Below are positions 55,901 to 64,000 of a stretch of 64,000 nucleotides of DNA, piece by piece. Numbering within the stretch: the stretch's first letter is position 1; each line of letters starts with the position of its first letter. The stretch is from Pseudeuparius sepicola. Its lineage: Eukaryota > Arthropoda > Insecta > Coleoptera > Anthribidae. A model generated the notes under the pieces. That model did not search any database. It was not told the DNA's origin and saw nothing but the letters and a program-made list of their open reading frames with translations. The translations under genes were made by a program, and so were the position numbers. Where the stretch lies: assembly GCA_963920635.1 (NCBI GenBank), contig OY987298.1, forward strand, positions 57,143,949-57,207,948. The letters are read 5' to 3'.

Positions 55901-56832
55901 TACGAGAATAAACTCCTGGACAAAATTAACGCAACATCATAAATTTGGCACTTATTTGAAGCTATTTTTTTTTTCTGATATTATGATCCGATTTGAATGA
56001 TTTTTTTTGCATTGTAGATTGGTTCCTTGGCAATGTCCTACTTTTCGCTGTTTAAAAAGTTCATTTTCGATTTATACCGGGTGTAAAAAAATGTTATGTT
56101 TTTTCCGAAAATTCGTATCACCCTGCGGAGTATACTAGCAACCGAAACATATAGCAGTTGACATTAGACGGTAGGTCCATCTTTCCTCAACATTTTCTTT
56201 TTTGGTTTACTTCATTATCTCTGTTATTAAAGGAGATATACTGTTTTATATCGTAACATGTTTTTATTGACTTTATTATTCAACACAGTCATTGTTGAAT
56301 GTTTTCAAGTAGGCTATGGAACTTTTCTGACATTTCAAGCGATGTGTCAACAGATGTTGTGTTTTAAAGTTACAAAGGTCAAATAAAATTCGCCATACCG
56401 ATAAAAACTGTTCGGAAACTGCTTATTAAACGTTCGTTTCATATGCCCAGTTGCCCGACTATTCTTTATTTCGATAACGCGAGTTACAGCGTTTTTGCTT
56501 AGACTACAGACAAGACTAGACTGACTACACCCTAACTTACTAGGTCCATTTATGCTGAGCTCTTTTGGTTCTCATGGGAAAACAGTATAATAAACAAAGA
56601 GAAGATCAAATTCTGCAATTCTTGCAGTAAGCAAGTTTTAACCATGCTCAAAAGGAATATGATAATATGTTCTAGTAATCATTCTAGAACAATATGGAAT
56701 GGAAAATGATATCTTTATAGTAAGCATTTTAAACAATAGTGAATGAGAACATAATACCAAAACAGTAAACAAAATCAAGAGTAAAAACAAGGTTAAGATC
56801 AAGTTGATGCTTGAGGTCGGATATAACATATA
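52936..56832. other. Non-coding stretch
   Basis: No domain-bearing frame. It contains the short tandem repeat at 55.73 kb. A frame at 54952-55191 (plus) is open for 79 codons but unrecognised. Confidence 0.4.
55728..55782. repeat. Short tandem repeat, CACCGAAATGC-like, about five units
   Basis: CACCAAAATGC, CACGAAATG, CACCGAAATG, CGCCGAAAGG and CGCACCGAAATG follow one another. Confidence 0.75.
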
Positions 56833-56834
56833 TA

Positions 56835-58325
56835 CAGGGTGAGTTTTTTTCGATGCCCACTATGGGGATCTCGGAAACTAGCAGCGCTAGAACAAAGGTT
56901 AAATGGGGAAAGAATTGCAGTTTTGAATGCTCAATCTACTGCCACTTTTGGATTTTTAAAAAAGTTCATGGCTCACTAGATATTTTGAAAAGAGTGATTT
57001 TCTGCTATTTCATCAGATCTCTGTAGCTTCGTTATTTCTGATTATACTGAAAAATTGTAGAGACAAAAATTGTAGATAATTTTGGGCTTAATAAGATAAT
57101 CTAATCCAGATATTTATGTTGATTGTGATTTTTGAGATATGACATAAACTTGTGTTTTTTTAAATGTAAATCATAGTTGGCTGTGTTGAGCTTTCCAAAG
57201 GTATAATACTCGGCATAGTTATTATAAAAAATAAAAGAGCTATGGCTAATTTTCTGTTTTTTTTTTAATTTCACATAGTCAGCCATGGAATATTTTCATA
57301 ATTACGTTCTATTTTATAATTAGACATACTTCAAACTTTCTAATAATTTGTTTTAGCTGGTAACAGAATGTAACAAAATGAAACAAAAATAAAAAACTCA
57401 AATTCAAATTATTATTATTTTAAAAGGCCACCTTTCAAAATAAAAAAGTGTTCAAATAATCCACCATTATTATTTTTATGCAAATAGTGCATCTTTTTAA
57501 AACTGAATTTGTCGCCTTTTTTAGAGAGCGCCTGTCAATACTGGCAATTGCTTCTAAAACAGCTGCTCTTAATTCAGCAATTGTCTCATATTTTATTTTG
57601 TACTGTTCCCCACAAAAAGAAATCCAAAACAGACAAATCGGGGGATCGGGGCTGCCAGGAAATAGCTATATTTCTCCATATCCAACTATTTGGATTTGGA
57701 TTTGGATCTAGGTAATTTCTTACGGGCAAATAATTATGTGGCGGGGCTCCATCATGATAATTTTTGTTTTATTTTGTTACATTTTATTACCAGCTAAAAA
57801 TAAAATATTTGAAAGTTTGAAGTATGTCTTATTATAAAATAGAACGTAATTATGAAAATATTCCATGGCTGACTATGTGAAAATTAAAAAAAAAATCGGA
57901 AAATTAGCCATAGCTCTTTTATTTTTTATAATAACGATGCCGAGTATTATATCTTTGGAAAGTTCAAAAAATGGCCACAGCCAACTATGATTTACATTTA
58001 AAAAACACAAGTTTATGTCATATCTCAAAATCACAAACAACAAAAAAAACTGGATTAGATTATCTTATTAAGTCCGAAATTATCTACAATTTTTGTCTCC
58101 ACAGTTTTTCCGTATAATCAGAAATAACGGAGCTACAGAGATCTGATGAAATAGCAAAAAATCACTCTTTTCAAAATATCTAGTGAGCCATGAACTTTTT
58201 TAAAAATCCAAAAGGGGCATTAGATTGAGCATTCTAAACTGCAATTCTTTCCCCATTCAACCTTTGTTCTAGCTCTGCTGGTTTCCGAGATCCCCATAGT
58301 GGGTATAAAAAAACAACTCACCCTG
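56835..58325 (-). mobile_element. Long-arm mariner foldback element, copy 3 (1,491 bp)
   Basis: CAGGGTGAGTTTTTTTCGAT at the left and the inverse at the right, each flanked by TA (56833-56834 and 58326-58327; the match extends to TATA). Arms run about 56835-57393 and 57752-58325. Unlike copies 1 and 2 it is not inside a P-like element, so the family has inserted more than once. Confidence 0.85.
57430..57756 (-). pseudogene. Mariner-type transposase C-terminal fragment in foldback copy 3
   Basis: Minus-strand remnant of the same core: HDGAP at 57756, RSPDL near 57640, then a C-terminal LRAAVLEAIASIDR-like stretch. More diverged than copies 1 and 2; the stop codon seen in the other copies is changed. 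Confidence 0.7.
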
Positions 58326-58327
58326 TA

Positions 58328-59500
58328 TAACGTTGAAACCAGAAAAATGCGTAGATTACGAAAATCGAGAAATATACAATGCGTTCCATCTAAAAACATA
58401 AGTTTGGTCTATATCTCCAAAATGCGACATTCATTTTGTTTTTCTGAATACACAACTGAAATCGCAAGAAAATTTTACACAATTTTCATACCTATTTAAA
58501 TATTTTTTTTCCAAAATTAAAAACAAAAAGTTAAGATTGTTATGGTAACCCTGTACCAAATTTTGTTTGCATATCTTCACAGGTTCGAATAATAAAAAAT
58601 ATTTTTTTACAATTTAAACACTCTTATTTCGGAAAGGAGACGGAAAGTTATAGGCACCTCAATCAACTGTTGAAGTGTCCTATAATAAAACTAAATAATC
58701 CTATAGAGGTACTGTAACGTTAAGAACATTATTTCTTTCTTGCATGACCAGGTAAAGTAGTGTGTATCGTTTATGGAGATAATAAATGACATTAGTGAAC
58801 TGAGACGCGAAACTCGCTAAAACATACTATATATACGATACAAATGCCCTGCCTTTCGAATGTAGGTATTTCGCAAAACAGAGACTATTTGTAAGGCTTA
58901 TCCTATATTTTATCTCTATCTCTGAAGTATCCTACATTAAACTGGGTTACGTTGTGCATATTTCAAGAATATTTCCTTATGTCCAAACGTAAGCCTCAAC
59001 AATTTGTATGCGAAATTGCATCATCCAACAAAATTAAGTTTATCGACAATGTCTAAATAGCTTTATTCTCCTACTTGTTCTTCCGCATATGGGTAAAAAA
59101 GTTTAAAAGTAATGAAAACTGAAAAGGACGTCATATTAGATACTTTCTTTCCTTAAGCGGTTTATTATGAACCAAAGTTATATCTTCGGAACTTGATATT
59201 TTTGATACGAATAACTATTATTGTACATCAGTTTGGTTTCTTGTTGCTGCAAATTTACAAATACCTATGTACTCCCTGATTACTTAAATGTTTGTGTATA
59301 CTCGTATGTTGCACCGATAACTTTCCAACTGCCTGAGCTTAAAATTCGCTTCATGAATAATAATGATCAAAACAAACTGTTTTGATATTTCGATAAAAAT
59401 GGAAATGCATGTGGGGCAAATTATTAAAACTATATTTAAAATGTTTTCTATGATTCGTGACAGATATCAAAATAACGGGTCAATTTGTTAGGTAAATATC
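58328..59500. other. Non-coding stretch
   Basis: Nothing recognised. A segment near 58545-58620 is similar in inverted form to 50690-50740. Confidence 0.35.
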
Positions 59501-59502
59501 TA

Positions 59503-60669
59503 CAGGATGGCCCATCCAAGCGAAAAAGTGTGAAGACCGGTTAACATAAAATCATCATTCACAAACGAATTTGCAGTAAAAATTAACTGAAATTCAAGGG
59601 TGTACTCGGATTTTGTATAAGAAGCCGATACAAAAAATTAACGCTAAAGTCTTCTTTTTTTGCAAAGTAATAATTTTTTTTACCTACACCTACATAAGAG
59701 AACCTTTAAGCAGTATTCCTCAATAATCAACTTTTTTAAATAACTTCCTGTGATTTTCTTCATTTTACAACTTACACATTTCATTTAACCAATTTACGAT
59801 TTCTTTTTTTTCTGAATCCAACGATATATAATTTGACCTATTTATCTCCAACCGTTTCCGAGATATTTACCAAACACGAGAATCAGATTTATGAAAAATC
59901 AAGTCAGCCATGATAATAAAACTCAAGTAAGCTGTAAATTCAACATTTCTACATACCTGTCAGATTAAATTCAAATTTTGTTAATAGCTATACCTACAGC
60001 TAGTAGTTTACAGTCTAAAAAATGTTTTTGAAAGAAGAATGCTGTGATAGTTTAGAGATTGAAACGAAAAATATTTAAGATGACGGTAAACTTTGGGCGA
60101 GTATTCTCGTAAATGTCCAAATAGAGATATTCCCAGTGCTTCATTTATATAATTTAAGCTCTATCGAAGATTTAGATCGATAGGAAATGAAAATAATCTA
60201 ACAAGTAGAAATATGTTGAATTGACAGCCTCCTTGATAGTCAGTTTTATTGGCATGGCTGACATGAGTTTTCATAAATCTGGTTCCAGTGTTTCGCCTAC
60301 TTGGATCGAACGTCAAACACCGATATTATCTACTTTGATGGACCTTCTTTGGTAAATATCTGGGAAACTGTCCGAGACTAAACTAAATATCCTTGGATTC
60401 AGAATTAAAAATAGAATCCTATAATGGTTAAATGAAATATGTAAGTTGTAAAACACACAAAAATCACTTTAATTCCCGCTAAAACCCAAAGTTATTTCAA
60501 AAAATAATTATTAGTCAGGAAGACTACTTGGTTCCCTAATGGTTGTGTAGGTAAAAAATTACATTTTATCTATTATTTGGAAAATTAGATTTTTGGCGAT
60601 AACTTTTTTATCGAACCCCATATAATCTGTCTTTATGTAACACTTTTTCCGCTTGGATGGGCCATCCTG
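59503..60669. mobile_element. Foldback element with about 450-500-bp diverged arms
   Basis: Ends CAGGATGGCCCATCCAAGCG and its inverse, each bordered by TA (59501-59502 and 60670-60671). Blocks such as TTTACAACTTACAYATTTCA, TTTACCAAA and GTCAGCCATG recur inverted in both arms. The centre (about 59960-60230) has no transposase signature. A third TA-flanked foldback family in this window. Confidence 0.8.
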
Positions 60670-60671
60670 TA

Positions 60672-63600
60672 CATTATATTGCTTTGAATTTTGTGAGAAA
60701 TGTGGGGAGTTACTATAGTATTGACTGGATTTTTGGGAACTGATGTTAAATAACATTGCCCCCCTCCCCCTCAAAAGCATGTGGTTGCTTCTGTTGTACT
60801 CCTAATAGTTTGGAGTATTGTGAGGGTGAGTATTATTATTATTATCATTACCTACAGAGTGTCGGTCTCAGAGAATAAGACCAGCACGTCAAAATATGGC
60901 GATTTAACCACACTTAGACCTAACCTATATGTAAAAATGCTGTCCTTAAAAGATACAGCGGCTTACCGTTGAATCGGTTTTTGGTTATATTTTTGTGAAT
61001 TTTAGAGGATACTGAGTTGAGATTTGGTATGTACGAATTATTATTATTTAAGTACAGTAGAGGAGAGTCGCCTAAATATGGGGATGTTTTTTTAGAGCTG
61101 TTAAACAAAACGTTATATACGTTCGAAAATTGAAAAAAATTGTAGTAGTATTGCTTTTTACTTGGGGAAAGGTAATTTTAACAAAAAAGTTATTATTTTT
61201 TCAAAATGACCCAAATTAGGGACCCATGGGAACCTAATTTGGGGAGGTTGTATATTTGCAATTAAATTTTTTTTACACATTAATTGCAACGCTATTTATT
61301 GTTGTCTCAAAAATGCATAGATTACCTACCATGTATACCAAAGTATTCGTCGATGAAGGTGTGGTAGCCGCCAGCTTTTAAACAGTGAAGACGGGCGTGG
61401 GTATAAAGATGACGGGGAAGGCGCCACTTAGTTTGTTACCACCCCTCACTCTATGTAAGTGAGAAACAAACCAAGAAAATTCTCGGTAGGTATTTTTGCC
61501 AAACTCGAAATTCAATTTAAATAATAATAAAAATAAAATAAAACAAGATTTCGGACCGTCTACTAAATTTACTAAACTTACTAGGGTTCGGACAAACAGT
61601 AAACATTGGCTGACGACATACAAACAAAGTTGTAATTATTCTCTTTTGGTGCTCTACACCACTATCCAAAATAACACAACAGTCTACGTCTTCCTAGATT
61701 CACCGACAAGTTATTCTTACAGAGATTTTAAAATAAATTGATGTTATTATTAATAATACTTAATGAATGTGATACTACAAGTTGGTTTGTATCCCCGAAC
61801 GTGTACACGTGCAGTTCACACAACGATCGCATAAGATCAATAACATACGCAGCAAGATCATAAACTATACGCAAAAGTTCAACACGACGAACGCTAATTG
61901 TTCATAACAAATAAACGCAAAAACGTCACGACGTACGCAGAAAGGAGCTGTGATAGCATACGCTCTCCCTTATTCACGTGATAAATGTTTTTGATATATA
62001 TAAAGAAAATGATCATGCAACACTTAGCTGTTGGTGACCCTTCAATGCGGCGAGGTCCTCAGATGAAGGTCCTCTTAGCCATCCATAGAGCGATCAGGTG
62101 GTAACAAAGTGCACTCCGTCACTCAGGCGCCTCCGGGTACAATGTAGTTACACCCGAATCTTGTAGTCGAAACCAAAATTCAAAACTTGCAGTCCAATGA
62201 AAACAAATCAGCTCCAGCAGAAAAAAAACTAGGCTGGACCCGGAAAACCCTAAAAATAAATTACGCGAATGGTATTTTATTAACCAATTCCTATAACGAA
62301 CTTTGGGACTAAATTTAGTTCCCAAAAAAAAAACACAATAAACCTAACCTACCTCCAAACGAGGGTTTTTTCCAGTTCAATTCTCCCAAAATAACCTTGA
62401 ATTTACCGTTGGAAATTCAGTGAGTCGACACCAATTTTTTATGAACCCAAACAATGGTTCTAAAATTCTAAAATAAAATACCAATCAGAAATATGAACTA
62501 AAATGAAAGGCACAGATTAGCTTACCAGCAGGTATTATTACTCCCAAGATGGAATGGGGTTCTTTTACATAGGTTCCAGGGTCCAATAGTTCAGCAGAGC
62601 AATTTAATCCCAAAAAAAGCGGATAGAGGACCAATAACCATCAATCACAACCACAATCGGTATTGGACCTCCAGTTACACGTGCAGGCAGTCGAAATAAT
62701 CCTTGAAGTACACAAAACGAGCCAGAAACTACACTCGTAATCGACTAATCTGCCGCCGGAAAAACTTCCCGATTTGCCGTGCTTCAAACGGAACACCAAA
62801 ACTCGAAGTGCCAAATTACTGGCAAAAACTAAATCCGTTGGCGATCACAAAAAGAAAACAACCCAAATGCAGTAAATCGTGATGCGAAGGACATTTACAC
62901 TCTGCCTATGAAAACAAATATAGAATCTGTCGAAATCCACGAACATAGGAGAAGATGTCTATGCCAAAAAATCACAACAAAGCCTGCTCTTTGCTCCCGT
63001 TGTTAGGTGGCTCAATGACAAGCAATGCGATCAACTTGTGGCACTGTCCAACAGGTGTCACTGCAGTCGCAAGGATGTGAACGTCACTTGGCAATTTATT
63101 TTGTGGAACAAAAGATTGGATATCATTAAACTATGGAATGTGCGGAACATCAGCAACATCAGTAAGTAGAACAGCAACTAATATTCGATAATCCGTGGAC
63201 AAGTATTTCGAAAATAAATCAAAACATAACCAAAAAAACTTATCGTACGTCTTTTATTCTTCTAATAACTAACGATATTCCTTTTTACTCTAGGTCCCAC
63301 AAGCTAGTAACAAACCGCGAAGGCTCTGAGAACCACAGAAAATATACGCTACGCGGACAGAAGTTCCACACAATGTAATTATTTGGCAGCCCGAAAGGAA
63401 GCCGGCTCTCGAAAGCCGGCTTACCCTGGCTTTCAGCAGTGTCTATAGAATAATTCTTCCATAGTTCTGCCTTGACGGCCGTGGTACTTTCATTACTCAA
63501 TACTAGGCGGCAGCACGCTAGGAAAAAGCATCCGAAAGCGGCGTTGCCGGATTGTGCAAACAGTCGGTGGTTTTACCGAACTGTAAAAATAAAGAGAAGA

Positions 63601-64000
63601 TCTTTAATAAAATGAGCTTGCCCATTTAGAATCCAAGGTTAACAGTGACGCTGTCAGCAGTAACTATAGAATTCTTCCCTCGAGAGATTTATTTTTTTCG
63701 TCGTTTTTGGAAAGGGCATTCAATAATTATTTTACGAATCCGTGGCTGAAAAAAATTACTGCGCAAAAACCACCCCTGCACCCCTCAAGGAACAAAATAA
63801 TTACTACATTATTCTTGTATTCTTGTATTCTTGGTCCGATTATCTGCGCCGTTTTTAGCAACGACGTTCCAAATGATTCCAGATGCATGAACATGAACCC
63901 GTGGTAGAAAAATTTACAAGCAAAAATTATCCCTTCCAACTTCCAACCCTCGGATAGATTGCTTTTGGTCCGACTATGATAGTTTTTTGAAAGCCTAGCC
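60672..64000. other. Non-coding stretch, possibly with old LTR sequence
   Basis: CCAAATTAGG at 61211-61220 pairs with CCTAATTTGG at 61233-61242. The sequence AGTAGAGGAGAGTCGCCTAA near 61060 resembles a pogo-like end. Around 61960-62050 a TATA-type motif followed by TGTTGGTGACCC recalls the end of an LTR plus primer-binding site, but no partner was found. Frames at 62119-62325 and 63285-63500 (minus) are unrecognised. Confidence 0.35.

Noticed and set aside
61780..62060. BEL/Pao or other LTR with primer-binding site
   Set aside because: TGTTGGTGACCC and a TATA motif are suggestive, but there is no second LTR, no coding sequence and no target duplication.
1..64000. CRISPR arrays, tRNA or rRNA genes, bacterial operons
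   Set aside because: No regularly spaced repeats, no tRNA with paired box A and B, no intact rRNA, and gene content is eukaryotic transposon only.

Overview
This window looks like a piece of an AT-rich insect (or close arthropod) nuclear genome. It is made almost entirely of transposable elements and their remains. I found no intact host gene, rRNA, tRNA or CRISPR array. The insect assignment is inferred from the element types (errantivirus-type Gypsy with an env gene, Jockey/R1-like non-LTR elements, Penelope-like, P/THAP-like, hAT, long-TIR mariner) and from short GT-AG introns of about 60 bp.

Layout. 1-5 kb: a decayed non-LTR reverse transcriptase and an internally deleted Gypsy remnant on the minus strand. 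5-9 kb: palindromes and two small foldback elements. 9.0-14.6 kb: a 5'-truncated errantivirus-like Gypsy element with gag, pol and env relics; its integrase core is deleted and pol runs directly into env. 14.7-15.9 kb: a Jockey-like RT fragment split by a 5'-truncated RNase H-bearing non-LTR element with a 13-bp target duplication. 19-20.2 kb: Tc1-like and Jockey/CR1-like relics. 21.7-22.3, 23.9-24.0 and 52.4-52.9 kb: three copies of a repeat with a 5S-rRNA-like segment. 24.0-33.2 kb: two P-superfamily-like elements in opposite orientation, each with its own 7-bp target duplication and each carrying the same nested mariner foldback element; the longer one keeps a broken THAP-domain gene with introns. 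33.5-37.0 kb: a Penelope-like GIY-YIG fragment, a foldback element, a short tandem array, a cysteine-rich relic and a mariner relic. 40.36-42.67 kb: a nearly pristine mariner-type element with about 534-bp terminal inverted repeats and a 360-residue DD41D-spaced transposase, readable if a 57-bp intron is removed. 44.8-45.9 kb: a hAT deletion derivative with a perfect 8-bp target duplication. 46.6-47.7, 56.8-58.3 and 59.5-60.7 kb: further foldback elements.

Relationships. The three 1.4-1.5 kb foldback elements (24.1, 29.7 and 56.8 kb) have about 560-bp arms around the C-terminal end of a transposase with the same 41-residue D-D spacing as the 40.4-kb element, so they look like its non-autonomous relatives. 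The most unusual signal is a set of 17-35 bp palindromes flanked by 7-8 bp direct repeats. They are concentrated in the P-like elements (one interrupts the THAP coding region), with one more at 49.97 kb. They look like transposon excision footprints or a class of miniature palindromic insertion. All calls come from reading the sequence; no database search was run.
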